Source: VXPQ01 sp965248175
GTDB lineage: Bacteria; Bacteroidota; Rhodothermia; Rhodothermales; VXPQ01
DNA length: 64,000 bases
Direction of reading: 5' to 3'
Assembly: GCA_965248175.1 (NCBI GenBank)
Contig: OZ252093.1
Span: forward strand, 1,364,001-1,428,000
The translations under genes and the position numbers were made by a program. The number at the start of each line of letters is the position of its first letter. The stretch's first letter is position 1. Below the pieces are notes generated by a model. It saw nothing but the letters and a program-made list of their open reading frames with translations. It searched no databases and was not told where the DNA came from. Positions 37,101-44,990 of the stretch are shown piece by piece.

Positions 37101-38207
37101 AACCCGAATACGGGCACGGCGCCTATCTTCCGCAGGCGGCGGGATGCCGACATCACGCGCCGTATCTACGAACGGCATCCGGTGCTGGTCAATCGCTCAG
37201 GAAGTAAGGAGCGCAAGGTGTGGCCGGTGAAGTACGTGCGCATGTTCGACATGACCAACGATTCGCACCATTTCAGAACGGCGGCACAACTCAATGACGA
37301 AGGCTTTTATCCGGTCGCAGGTAATCGCTGGAAGCGGGGGGAGGAGCTGTATTTGCCGCTGTATCAGGGTCGGATGATTCATCAGTTTGACCACCGGGCC
37401 AACTCTGTTCGATTCAATCCGGAGAGTACACACAACCCGTATCTCAGCGAGGAAGTAACCGAAGCGCAACATGCCGATCCCGGTTTTCTTCCGCAGACAC
37501 AGTATTGGGTGCCAGACCATAACGTAGAGGAGGAGTTACCCCAAAGTCGCGGGTACGCGTTGGGCTTCCGCGACATTGCTAGGCCGACTGATGTACGAAC
37601 AGTAATCTCCTCTATAGTTCCTTGGGCCGGTTATGGAAACAAAGTTCCGCTTCTTACAGAAGAGAACAGTTCACTTATTAACAAGACTGGTCAATCCAGG
37701 CTAATGGATCAACGTGCACCTTGGCCGATGGTCCAGGTCCTTCTCGTGGCGAACCTGAATGCCGTTTGTCTGGACTTCATCGCAAGGCAAAAGATTCATG
37801 GCACAAGCCTGAATTGGTTCATCGTCGAGCAACTCCCCGTCATTGCCCCTGTCGACTACGACCGCCCGTTCGGCGACAAAACCGCCCGCGAACTCGTCCG
37901 TGATCACGTACTCCGCCTTACGTACACCGCCCACGACATGGCCCCATTCGCCCGCGACCTTGGCTACGACGGCCCGCCCTTCGTTTGGGACGAGGAAGAG
38001 CGCCGCCACTTGCGGGCCCGGCTCGATGCGCTGTACTTCCACCTGTACGGCCTGGATCGGGAAGACGCGGAGTACGTGCTAAGCACCTTCCCTATCGTCC
38101 AACGCGAAGACGAGAAGGCGTTCGGCTGCTACCGCACCCGCGACCTGATCCTGGCTTATATGAGCGCTCTGGCGGCAGGGGATACGGGGACAGATGTGGC
38201 GGTGTAG
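34101..38207 (+). CDS. type IIG (Eco57I-like) restriction-modification enzyme, single polypeptide
   Basis: A 1368-residue protein. The N-terminal part has a PD-(D/E)XK-like site (Asp87 in PDHLLF, Glu118-Ser-Lys120 in AIEESKRFG). A helical middle follows (NYRDMSVQQLGSIYERLLE, KDSGSFYTSQELVDLIV). The adenine methyltransferase core has motif I DPAMGSGHFL at about 503-512 and motif IV NPPW at 805-808, then TPSGIYADK and a C-terminal target-recognition part (WFIVEQLPVI). Both activities would lie on one chain, cleaving near and methylating an asymmetric site. No specificity subunit or second enzyme is next to it. It lies 87 bp after the NACHT-nuclease on the same strand. Confidence 0.9.
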   Translation: MPGQLLTHYFLTDGIRETPEWRASVADREAFASFREGVAGRHEALRRSRDPNEAVTEQDLIRPVLDLLGWRDYLPQQGAARNEDIPDHLLFADAASKAQASARANSHDRYLDALAIEESKRFGLPLDNRDGSDRVQRGTPHGQVLRYLSTAESVTDGRIHWGILTNGGVWRLYDYRARPRASGYYEADLADLLESGNEDALRVFHLLFRRTSFVPEPGAATTFLERALAEGKRYEEQVAQDLSGVVFERVFPRLVDAIARESGKELDASRDAALIFLYRLLFVLYAEDRGLLPVNDVRYDDYGLRKRVRDDIARRMADEDTFSARAANYWNRLVDLFRIIDEGDASIGLPPYNGGLFAPEAAPLLDTVRLSDAEIAPVIHDLSHARDAQGVRHFVNYRDMSVQQLGSIYERLLEREPVRDDEGKIVVRPNSYARKDSGSFYTSQELVDLIVERTLKPLAEERLSAFEKKAAELASDRRPRAERQDELRKLDPAEAVLDLKVLDPAMGSGHFLVTAVDFLSDYIAELIEYVPAVPEWLNGGYESPLVERVEAIRSEIIRRAEASDWVLDKAQLTDQAIVRRMVLKRCIYGVDKNRLTVELAKVSLWLHSFTVGAPLSFLDHHLRCGDSLIGLRVQEAVHDIYRLGGGLFAGSAIAGAEAATTGMQRIEGMSDADISEVHESALLFDAVEKTTADLRGLLDFLCGWRWLTAGMKKKGRGVFDAPLLATLGVQSEHVYELLARGPEHLGDDTPGSDDAEWTTFCERWREARTIADREGFLHWEVAFPGVWRRWQDVRPEGGFDAIIGNPPWDRIKLQEVEWFATRAPELALAPTAAARRKGIRQLREQESSLVAEFDAAKTRSDNLGCLIRESGHYPLLGGGDINLYSLFVERALSLVKPDGFVGLLTPSGIYADKTAARFFQSVSTTGRVSGLFDFENRRLGTDLPPFFPDVDSRFKFCALILGGEERQFERTECAFFLHDMQTIHKEDRCFPLTPDDFMRVNPNTGTAPIFRRRRDADITRRIYERHPVLVNRSGSKERKVWPVKYVRMFDMTNDSHHFRTAAQLNDEGFYPVAGNRWKRGEELYLPLYQGRMIHQFDHRANSVRFNPESTHNPYLSEEVTEAQHADPGFLPQTQYWVPDHNVEEELPQSRGYALGFRDIARPTDVRTVISSIVPWAGYGNKVPLLTEENSSLINKTGQSRLMDQRAPWPMVQVLLVANLNAVCLDFIARQKIHGTSLNWFIVEQLPVIAPVDYDRPFGDKTARELVRDHVLRLTYTAHDMAPFARDLGYDGPPFVWDEEERRHLRARLDALYFHLYGLDREDAEYVLSTFPIVQREDEKAFGCYRTRDLILAYMSALAAGDTGTDVAV

Positions 38208-38249
38208 GGGGGTAGAGGCAGGCCATGACACAGATTGCGACATTTTAAT

Positions 38250-38282
38250 TGCATAAAATATCAAAATTCGATACTTTATGCA
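38250..38282 (+). promoter_or_regulatory. palindromic operator of the AbiE operon
   Basis: Arms TGCATAAAATATC (38250-38262) and GATACTTTATGCA (38270-38282) match as an inverted repeat with one mismatch around a 7-nt spacer, directly before and touching the start codon. AbiEi antitoxins are known to repress their own operon by binding inverted repeats in the promoter, so this is the expected site. Confidence 0.7.
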
Positions 38283-38283
38283 T

Positions 38284-39087
38284 ATGAAAACGAATCAAAA
38301 ACGCATACGCGCCAGAGACTATATCGCCGACCTTGCCGCTGCCGGACGTTATCACTTCTCTTCCGGCGAAGCGCGCGAGGCGCTCGGCGTTTCCGCTGAC
38401 GCAGCCAAACTGGCATTGAACCGTCTCGCGCGGCAACATCTCGTTGCGACGCCAGCGCGAGGGTTCTATGTGATCGTTCCTCCGGAATATCGCTCTCTTG
38501 GCTGCCTGCCCGCAGATCAGTTCATTCCGGAACTGATGGGGCGCCTGAATCTATCTTACTACGCGGGATTGCTTACGGCTGCGCAATATCATGGCGCGGC
38601 TCATCATCGCCCGCAAGAATTTCAGGTATTTCTGGATACTGAGCGGCGTCCTCTCCACTGCGGTCACGTGCATGTGGCGTTCATTACGCGCAAGCGCTTA
38701 GGCGAGGTACCGGTGCAAAGTTTCAACACGCCACGCGGCGCAATTCTTGTTTCCACTCCCGAAGCGACGGCTGTCGATCTGGTTGGCTATCACCATCATG
38801 CCGGTGGGCTTGATCAAGTAGCGACCATCCTGTCCGAACTTGCGGAGCGGATCGATTCGCGGAAGTTGGTCGCGGCGGCAAAAACCGCCCCTGTTACCTG
38901 GGCGCAGAGGTTGGGATATCTTCTTGAGCAAGTGGGCGCTGGTAAAACCGTCGGTGCACTCAAAAGATATGTTGCACAGGCTTCCCTCCGCCCCACACCG
39001 CTTCTGAATGAATCTTCCCGACAGGGTTCGCATCGCGCTGCCGACTGGAACCTCATCGTCAATGCCGATGTGGAGGCAGAACTATGA
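38284..39087 (+). CDS. abiEi: AbiEi type IV antitoxin (transcriptional repressor)
   Basis: The 267-residue protein has an N-terminal winged helix-turn-helix (FSSGEAREALGVSADAAKLALNRLARQHLVATPARGFYVIVPPEYR). The typical AbiEi antitoxin body follows (LMGRLNLSYYAGLLTAAQYHGAAHHRPQEFQVF, STPEATAVDLVGYHHHAGGLDQVATILSELAE). Its stop overlaps the toxin start by four bases. An ATG two codons upstream (38278) is possible but lies inside the operator arm. The antitoxin counteracts the nucleotidyltransferase toxin without direct binding and represses the operon. Confidence 0.9.
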   Translation: MKTNQKRIRARDYIADLAAAGRYHFSSGEAREALGVSADAAKLALNRLARQHLVATPARGFYVIVPPEYRSLGCLPADQFIPELMGRLNLSYYAGLLTAAQYHGAAHHRPQEFQVFLDTERRPLHCGHVHVAFITRKRLGEVPVQSFNTPRGAILVSTPEATAVDLVGYHHHAGGLDQVATILSELAERIDSRKLVAAAKTAPVTWAQRLGYLLEQVGAGKTVGALKRYVAQASLRPTPLLNESSRQGSHRAADWNLIVNADVEAEL

Positions 39088-39875
39088 TTCCGCGTGACCA
39101 CATTACTGCGTGGCGGGCCCAGGCGCCGTGGATACCGGATTTTCAAGTCGAACAGGATCTGGTGATAAGTCGGGCGCTCGTCCAGATTTTCTCCCACCCG
39201 TTGCTCAGGGAATCGCTGGCGTTCCGTGGCGGTACGGCTCTCTACAAACTGTACATCAAGCCGCCCGCCAGATATTCCGAAGATATCGACCTGGTGCAGA
39301 TCAATGCCGAACCGGCTGGTCCCATGATGGATGCTCTGCGCGAAACGCTCGATTCTTGGCTGGGGCCGCCGCGATGGAAACAAACCGACGCTCGCGTGAC
39401 ATTCGTTTATCGCTTCGAATCCGAAGGCACGCCGCCATTGGGTATGCGTCTCAAGATCGAAATAAATTCGCGCGAACACTTTACGGCGTTCGGCTTCGTG
39501 CATAAACCTTTCAAGGTATCCTCGCGCTGGTTCGAAGGCGCCTGTGAAATCTGCACCTCTGAACTGGATGAACTATTGGGTACGAAGCTACGTGCGCTTT
39601 ATCAGCGCAAAAAAGGGCGAGACCTTTTCGATCTGGCCATCGCATTGAGAGAACCCTACGTTGATCTGGACAGAATCATTACAGCTTTTTCCAGATATAT
39701 GCAGTGTGGCGGTCATGCCGTATCGCGTGCGCAGTTCGAGCAGAATCTTGAAACGAAGATGCGGGATCCGCAATTCCTTGCCGATATCAGCCCGTTGCTT
39801 GCCAGCGGCTATGACTGGGATATCGATGCTGCTGCCAGAACGGTTCAAACGCAACTCATAGAACGATTACCATAG
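39084..39875 (+). CDS. abiEii: AbiEii nucleotidyltransferase toxin
   Basis: The 263-residue protein carries the AbiEii/AbiGii signature. GGTALYK at 49-55 and the metal site SEDIDLV at 65-71 form the nucleotidyltransferase core, and LDELLGTKLRALYQRKKGRDLFDLAIAL the downstream conserved helix. Family toxins block growth by adding nucleotides to RNA, giving abortive infection against phages. It is translationally coupled to AbiEi. All key residues are present, so it should be active. Confidence 0.92.
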   Translation: MIPRDHITAWRAQAPWIPDFQVEQDLVISRALVQIFSHPLLRESLAFRGGTALYKLYIKPPARYSEDIDLVQINAEPAGPMMDALRETLDSWLGPPRWKQTDARVTFVYRFESEGTPPLGMRLKIEINSREHFTAFGFVHKPFKVSSRWFEGACEICTSELDELLGTKLRALYQRKKGRDLFDLAIALREPYVDLDRIITAFSRYMQCGGHAVSRAQFEQNLETKMRDPQFLADISPLLASGYDWDIDAAARTVQTQLIERLP

Positions 39876-39966
39876 CGTGCATTAGCAAGGCGACGAGAAA
39901 TTCTACCCATCTCGATTCGTAAAGTCCAGAGCAAAGTGACCGGAATTACACCTGCCCTTGCCCCGG

Positions 39967-40611
39967 CTACGACATTCCGGTCAATGCCCGCATCTTATCC
40001 CTAAAGTAGCAGAAGCTGGGCGATTTATTGGCGTCTACGTTCATGTGGGGAGTGATCTCTTCTGCCCACGTTGATTTTTCTCTTCCTACGGTTTGCCACC
40101 CTCTTTCTCTAAGTTCCGCGGACCCTCCGGCGAATATAGCATCGGCCAGCAGTTCCCAGGTTCCACAGATGGAGTCATTTTCGTAGCCCTCGAGTATCTC
40201 GTTCCTGGCGCCCGGATACGCTATCTTGATCGCGGGCATGTCCCCGAGTAGCCATGCTTCGCCTTCTTCTATGGCGATACAGAACCGGGTTTCCGGTTTG
40301 GGGTCACACGAATCCAGAATGATGAAAAGTTCCTGGCGGAATGTTTTCAGACACTTGTTATCCAGATCGCAGACCAGAATTACTGCTGCGTCGTCGGCAA
40401 ATGTTCTTCCGTACGCACTGAGTCTTCTGGGCAAATCGTTTAGCAGATATCTATTTCTTGCGACAACAGGGTCTGTCAGATTCCTGGGGATGTGGCCCCC
40501 TCCCTTGTAGGAATAAATTCTGAAGGTGTCCTGATCGCCGATGATTTTCGGGATCAGAATCTGTAACGCTTTCTTGTCAGACGATCCCTCGACGAGTACT
40601 TCAAAGCGCAT
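39967..40611 (-). CDS. DUF4276-like TOPRIM-fold partner of the ABC ATPase
   Basis: The start MRFEVLVEGSSDKKAL at 40611 lies four bases after the ATPase stop and fits the TOPRIM start (acidic VEGSSDKK). A VILVCDLDNK segment supplies the DxD pair and TRFCIAIEEGEAWLLGD a third acidic cluster. In the 214-residue product this combination matches DUF4276/RloB-like TOPRIM proteins, which are found next to OLD- or ABC-type ATPases and are presumed nucleases of conflict systems. An in-frame upstream extension overlaps the ATPase gene and is not used. Confidence 0.75.
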   Translation of the reverse strand: MRFEVLVEGSSDKKALQILIPKIIGDQDTFRIYSYKGGGHIPRNLTDPVVARNRYLLNDLPRRLSAYGRTFADDAAVILVCDLDNKCLKTFRQELFIILDSCDPKPETRFCIAIEEGEAWLLGDMPAIKIAYPGARNEILEGYENDSICGTWELLADAIFAGGSAELRERGWQTVGREKSTWAEEITPHMNVDANKSPSFCYFRDKMRALTGMS

Positions 40612-40615
40612 CGGG

Positions 40616-41869
40616 TCACCTTGGGTCGAGATAGTCGCTGTACCAGAGGCCGCCCAACGGCAGTCCCTCCGCAACCATATTGTTCACGAGCGGATCGTCG
40701 CTTGCCCGGCGAATCTTCGAAAAGCCGTCGGCGCCCTTTTCCAGAATCCATACCTCGTTTGGTTCGAGAGCATCGACCAGATAGGGCTGGTGCGTTGTGA
40801 TAAAGACCTGTGAGCCATGATTGCGATGAGAGTGCTCGCGAAATTCCCTGGCGAGGGTTTCGAGGAGCTTGTGATACAACCCGTTTTCGGGTTCCTCAAT
40901 ACAGAGGAATGGGGGTGGAGAAGGATCTTCGAGCAGCAGCAGGTAGGCGAATACCTTCAGTGTCCCGTCGGACATTTGCCAAGCATAGAAAGGATCGTCA
41001 AAGCCTTGGTCGTTGAAACGGAGCAGCAACCGGCCGTCCTCGGTTTCTTCCGTAGCGATCTGATCAATGCCCGGAATTTTCTCCGCGATATTTTCCAGAA
41101 TAGCCTGGAAACGCTGCGGATGTTCGCGCTCCATGAATTGCACGACGTTTCCAAGGTTGTCTCCACGGGTATTAAGATGTTTTTGAGGGCCAGCCATGGG
41201 CAGGTTGCTACGAACCGTTTCCGGAGAGAAGTAACTTAAGTACCAATTTTCGATAAAGCGTCGAAAAGAGGAAATGCGCGGGTGTTCTTTCAGATTGCCA
41301 AGTGTGGCGATACCGAGCTTTCGGTTGTCTTCCAATACAATCCATTCTGCATCTTCGAATTCCACCCCTTCTTCTGCTAAGCGTATTACTTTACCAAGAT
41401 CGAAGCCCTCTTCTGCCGTTAAATTTCCCGTCCAGGCAAACCCTTTCCCTTTGCTCATAGCAAGAAAAGCTCGTGCGGCTTTTTCTCTGATTTCGAACAT
41501 AAGTTCATGCAACACATAAGGGCGCTTCTTTTTATCTATATCAATGGTTATTTTATAAATAAATAATGGTTTGTTTTCATGTTCTCTGTAAAACACCTCG
41601 AACTCAATGGGGCCTGTCTGTCCCTGTGTTCGAATCTTTTCGAACCCGCCGCGCTCCCGTGCGTCGCAGGCCTCCTCCACACCGGACTTGAGCGCATCCG
41701 CAAGAAATCCGAATGCATCGAACAGGGCGCTTTTCCCCACGCCGTTTTTGCCGATTACCGCTGTCACGGGAGTGAGCGGTTGCTCCTCTCCACGATTCCG
41801 TAGACGCCCCAGCTTCACGTCTTTGAGCGACTTGAAATTCTTTACTTGAAACCCTTCTATTCTGGCCAT
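40616..41869 (-). CDS. RecF/OLD-like ABC ATPase (AAA_21 type) of a two-gene defence pair
   Basis: The 417-residue protein starts IEGFQVKNFKSLKDVKL, then Walker A GKNGVGKS (40-47). The C-terminal half has a short signature MSDGTLKVFAYLLLL, Walker B FLCIEEPENGLY and a switch His in VFITTHQPYLVDAL. Such ATPases act with a nuclease; here the DUF4276-like TOPRIM gene follows four bases later. The pair resembles the layout of PARIS, retron and OLD/Gabija-type systems without matching any of them exactly by eye. Confidence 0.85.
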   Translation of the reverse strand: MARIEGFQVKNFKSLKDVKLGRLRNRGEEQPLTPVTAVIGKNGVGKSALFDAFGFLADALKSGVEEACDARERGGFEKIRTQGQTGPIEFEVFYREHENKPLFIYKITIDIDKKKRPYVLHELMFEIREKAARAFLAMSKGKGFAWTGNLTAEEGFDLGKVIRLAEEGVEFEDAEWIVLEDNRKLGIATLGNLKEHPRISSFRRFIENWYLSYFSPETVRSNLPMAGPQKHLNTRGDNLGNVVQFMEREHPQRFQAILENIAEKIPGIDQIATEETEDGRLLLRFNDQGFDDPFYAWQMSDGTLKVFAYLLLLEDPSPPPFLCIEEPENGLYHKLLETLAREFREHSHRNHGSQVFITTHQPYLVDALEPNEVWILEKGADGFSKIRRASDDPLVNNMVAEGLPLGGLWYSDYLDPR

Positions 41870-42195
41870 GGTGCAGTGTGCATCGGCTTGGCGCGACGAA
41901 ACCGGAGTTTGCTTACGACCTCTGATTTCTCCAGTGCAGGCGCGTTTTCCTGTCGAACAAGGTACGGAACAGCGCCTGTCCCGGCTCGTGCGAGAATATA
42001 CGGATAACCGCCGTGCAGTGGAATCGAGAATTTCTTTTGCAATGGGTCCTCGATGCCGGGGATACGGATACGGTGGTGGCGGTGTAGACCACAGCAGCGA
42101 AGCCGCGATGCCGGTGCGCCGAAAACTTTCCTCCCCTTTCTTCGCTTTAATGACGGTGCCTACCCATCACCGCCATTAAAAGACGACTAATCCCC
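41870..42195. other. intergenic region between divergent genes, with one copy of a dispersed repeat
   Basis: No gene is supported. The segment 41925-42010 resembles 44905-44990, the sequence around the end of the Fic gene (see that entry). The remainder probably contains promoters for the two divergent genes, but I see no clear boxes. Confidence 0.45.
41925..42010 (-). repeat. dispersed repeat of about 85 bp, copy 1
   Basis: Compared with 44905-44990, both share TCTCCA, CAGGCGCG(T/C)TTTCC, GGT(A/G)CGGA, CCGGCTCGT and GAGAATATA(C/T)GGATA in the same order and orientation. On the minus strand both can be read as PYIL(A/R)RAG(T/I)G ... P(Y/H)LV followed by (R/S)(Q/R)E(N/S)AP(A/E)LE, so the similarity may come from a lost coding sequence. 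Origin unknown. Confidence 0.55.
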
Positions 42196-43128
42196 ATGGC
42201 AACACCGTCCGACCCCGGGATCATCCCCGCCCCATCGGACACAGTGAAGCTCCGTATGGCGGACGGTGCGCCTGTCATGCTGCGCAGGCACGGCAACCCC
42301 TCCGGTCCCCGGATGTTGTTCAGTCACGGCAATGCCCTTGCCGCTGACCTGTACTATCCGTTCTGGTCGTCGTTTACGGATCGCTTCGACCTCTTTATCT
42401 ACGATGTCCGCAGCCACGGCTGGAATCCGGCCTGGGACCGCCGAACGCATAATTTCTCGACGTTCGTCAGCGACAGCCAATGCATCATACAGGAGATCGA
42501 TGCCCGCTATGGAGCGAAACCGCTGATCGGCGTGCTGCATTCCATGTCGGCGTTGGTAGCGCTGCTGCATCAACTACAGGCGGAAGAGGAGGAAGAAGGA
42601 GGGTTTGCGACCCTGGTGCTGTTCGACGTGCCCGTTTGTCCTCCCGGGAGAACCGTGGACGATAATGTGGAAATCGGGGAAGCGATGGCGGAGCGGGCGC
42701 GCCAGCGCAAGATCAGATTCGACAGCCGGGAGGATTTTGTCGAATCCGTCGGCCGCTCACGCCTGTTCCAGCGCTTCCGGCCGGCTGCGATAGAGTTGCT
42801 CGCCCAGACCACGCTACGCTCCGACGGTGACGGCGGATACGAGTTGTGCTGTCCGCGAGAACACGAAGCGCAAATCGGCGAGTACTACCTCGGCTGGGCG
42901 ATGCAGGCGCATGACGAGATAGAACGCGTTGGCCTTTCCTGTCCCGTGAAAGTGATCGGGGCCGATCCTACCCTTCCGTTCGAATATATGCCCAGCATAT
43001 ACCTCGATACGCTTTCCATGCTGGATTATGATTTCATTCCGGACTCGACCCATTTCCTGCCGCTCGAATTTCCGGAAGAATGTGCGTCGATGACCGTTGC
43101 GTTTCTGGAGAAGCGTGGGGTGGTTTGA
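42196..43128 (+). CDS. alpha/beta-hydrolase
   Basis: The 310-residue protein shows the alpha/beta-hydrolase order: MLFSHGNALAADLYYPFWSSF (oxyanion HGN), FDLFIYDVRSHGWNPA, a nucleophile region GVLHSMSALVALLHQL with Ser in HSMSA in place of GxSxG, CPVKVIGADPTLPFEYMPSIY, and a late His in PDSTHFLPLE. Substrate unknown. A decayed paralogue lies at 49141, so the gene was duplicated around the conflict genes. Confidence 0.85.
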   Translation: MATPSDPGIIPAPSDTVKLRMADGAPVMLRRHGNPSGPRMLFSHGNALAADLYYPFWSSFTDRFDLFIYDVRSHGWNPAWDRRTHNFSTFVSDSQCIIQEIDARYGAKPLIGVLHSMSALVALLHQLQAEEEEEGGFATLVLFDVPVCPPGRTVDDNVEIGEAMAERARQRKIRFDSREDFVESVGRSRLFQRFRPAAIELLAQTTLRSDGDGGYELCCPREHEAQIGEYYLGWAMQAHDEIERVGLSCPVKVIGADPTLPFEYMPSIYLDTLSMLDYDFIPDSTHFLPLEFPEECASMTVAFLEKRGVV

Positions 43129-43264
43129 GTGGGGCAGCCTGTCGGTTTCCTTCCGGGTACTGGGGAAGCACAAGCGCAATAACGATGCCCGGTGCCGAGG
43201 ACCCATGAAGTTGTCGACTCCTTTTTAGCACCACACCGGTAACAATTTTCGTCGAATGTTGTAT

Positions 43265-43286
43265 ATGTGGCCTCATGAGGCTACAT
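43265..43286 (+). promoter_or_regulatory. palindromic operator of the Phd/PIN toxin-antitoxin operon
   Basis: ATGTGGCCTCA and TGAGGCTACAT form two 11-bp arms without spacer and with one mismatch, seven bases before the antitoxin ATG. Phd/YefM antitoxins repress their own operon through such palindromes, so this is the likely binding site. Confidence 0.7.
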
Positions 43287-43293
43287 TCTTCTT

Positions 43294-43584
43294 ATGCTTA
43301 CCGTCGGCGTCAGAGAACTTAAGGATCGTTTGAGCGAGTGCATTCGCATGGTTCGCGAAGGCGGGGAAGTATATGTCACCTATCGCGGCCGGATTGCGGC
43401 AGAGATTCGTCCGCCGTCTCGTACTACGGAAGACGAGGCCCGTATGGGTCTGCGGCGTCGGGCCCAAGAGGGAAAGGTGCGTCTCGGGGCGCCCAACCGA
43501 CCCGAAGTATATGCTCGAAGGAAACCTCTTCTCACCGGGAACGAACTTCAGAAGCTGCTAAGCGAGACTCGAGGCGATTCGTGA
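43294..43584 (+). CDS. Phd/YefM-family antitoxin
   Basis: The 96-residue protein starts MLTVGVRELKDRLSECIRMVREGGEVYVTYRGRIAAEI, the usual Phd/YefM DNA-binding and dimerisation fold (xxVRELKxxLSxxLxxVxxGExxxVTxRGxPVA). The tail would bind the toxin. Its stop overlaps the GTG start of the PIN gene (GTGA), so the two are coupled. Fairly sure. Confidence 0.88.
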   Translation: MLTVGVRELKDRLSECIRMVREGGEVYVTYRGRIAAEIRPPSRTTEDEARMGLRRRAQEGKVRLGAPNRPEVYARRKPLLTGNELQKLLSETRGDS

Positions 43585-44021
43585 ATCTGTACGCCGAGAC
43601 AAGCGCCGTGTTGTCGTGGTTGCTTGGTCAGGATAGTGGCTGTCGAGCCTATCGGGCGTTGGCCGAAGCGGAATTGGTTTTCACTTCCGATTTGACATTG
43701 ATCGAGTGTGATCGCGTTCTGCACCGTGCCGCCGTTATTGGCCAGTTGGACGAGTCGGTCGCTATCGAAGCGCGGACTATTGTCGAAACTGCGTCCGCAC
43801 ACTGGACGCTATGCGCTATGGATGCTGAAATCGTAGAGACCTCACGCCGCCGATTTCCTCACGAACCCATTCGTTCTCTGGATGCGATACATCTCTCGAC
43901 GGCAGTGTTTGTGCGGAATCTGGCGCCGGATGTATGTATGCTCTCTTTTAACGAGCGGATACGGCAGAATGCCGACGCGCTTGGGTTCAGGATTATCCCC
44001 GAGGAAGTTCTTCACTCGTAG
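43581..44021 (+). CDS. VapC-like PIN-domain ribonuclease toxin
   Basis: Translation from the GTG at 43581 gives a 146-residue PIN domain: NLYAETSAVLSWLLG at the N-terminus, LTLIECDRVLHRA as the central acidic helix, and PIRSLDAIHLSTAVFV with the third acidic residue. The first metal ligand is Glu in YAETSA where most PIN proteins have Asp (YxDTSA), a variant also seen in active members. The toxin would cleave RNA unless bound by the overlapping antitoxin. Confidence 0.87.
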   Translation: MNLYAETSAVLSWLLGQDSGCRAYRALAEAELVFTSDLTLIECDRVLHRAAVIGQLDESVAIEARTIVETASAHWTLCAMDAEIVETSRRRFPHEPIRSLDAIHLSTAVFVRNLAPDVCMLSFNERIRQNADALGFRIIPEEVLHS

Positions 44022-44076
44022 GCCCGCATCAGTTCCCAGCGTTGCCTCAGGATGCATGCGTTCTTCCGGCAACGGC

Positions 44077-44903
44077 TCATCTACCCCTGCGTTTCAGCAC
44101 CTCGGCTGCTTCGGGCGCGTCACAAACCTCCGCCCACATTAGGGGTGTGGCGCTGTGGGCAGCATCGACGATAGTTGGATCGGCGCCGCGATCAAGCAAC
44201 AGGTTCAGACACTTCACCGCGTCGTGCTGCGCCGCCAGGTGCATGGCAACGGCCTGAACACCATGGCCTTCACCGCCGAAGTCGTGCCGGAGATCCGGAT
44301 CGGCACCGTGGTCGAGCAGGCAGGCGGCGGCCTCCACCTTGTCGCTGTAACAGGCCCAGAGGAGCGGCGTGCCGCGGAACGGATTCGCGTTCACGTTGGC
44401 GCCGAGTGCGATCAGCGCGGCGATCGAACCGCATTGGTTGTTGCGCGCCGCCCAGGACAACGCTTCGTCAAGCACCTCCTGCCGGTCCAGCGTGCGGTCC
44501 CACGACGGGAAGAACACAGGAGCGTAGAAGTCCAAACCGTTTCGGGCTGCCGGGGTCAGCTCTCCGCCAGCGGTGACGAACCGGCTCACGTCATTGCCGA
44601 GGGCTGCGGAGGTTGTCGGGGTACACGGGGGTGAGCACCTCGCCCATGTACGGCTTGGCGTAGAAGAGGGCATAGGACAGGGCTGAGCCACCTTCGGCGC
44701 CGTATGCGTTCGCGTCCACAGGCGCACCGGCCCGGATGAGCCGCCGCGCCAAGTCGGCGTGCCCCGCCATACCGGCCGTGTGCAGCGGCGTCCACCCGTC
44801 GTTGTCGGCGGTTGCCGGATCGGCTCCTGCGCCGAGGAGCAGATCGATGGCGGCATGCTGTTGCCGGGTTCCCGGCGCCAGCAGGATCGTGTTTCCAGAG
44901 CGT
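44077..44903 (-). pseudogene. ankyrin-repeat protein remnant, frameshifted and 5'-truncated
   Basis: On the minus strand, one frame gives AAIDLLLGAGADPATADNDGWTPLHTAGMAGHADLARRLIRAGAPVDANAY ... YAKPYMGEVLTPVYPDNL. Near 44600 the reading moves to a second frame, AALGNDVSRFVTAGGELTPAARNG ... GSIAALIALGANVNANPFRGTPLLWACYSDKVEAAACLLDHGADPDLRHDF ... KCLNLLLDRGADP. Both parts are ankyrin repeats. The N-terminal end is lost at about 44903 where the dispersed repeat begins, just downstream of Fic. The protein was probably cytosolic, since no signal remains. Confidence 0.75.
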
Positions 44904-44904
44904 T

Positions 44905-44990
44905 TCTCTCCAATTCAGGCGCGCTTTCCCGCGAAACGAGGTGCGGAGCGACTGGCCGGCCTATTCCGGCTCGTCGGAGAATATATGGAT
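44905..44990 (-). repeat. dispersed repeat of about 85 bp, copy 2, overlapping the end of the Fic gene
   Basis: Same block order as 41925-42010. Here it covers the last codons of Fic (HIFSDEPE) and runs to the breakpoint of the ankyrin remnant, so it may mark a recombination junction. Confidence 0.55.
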
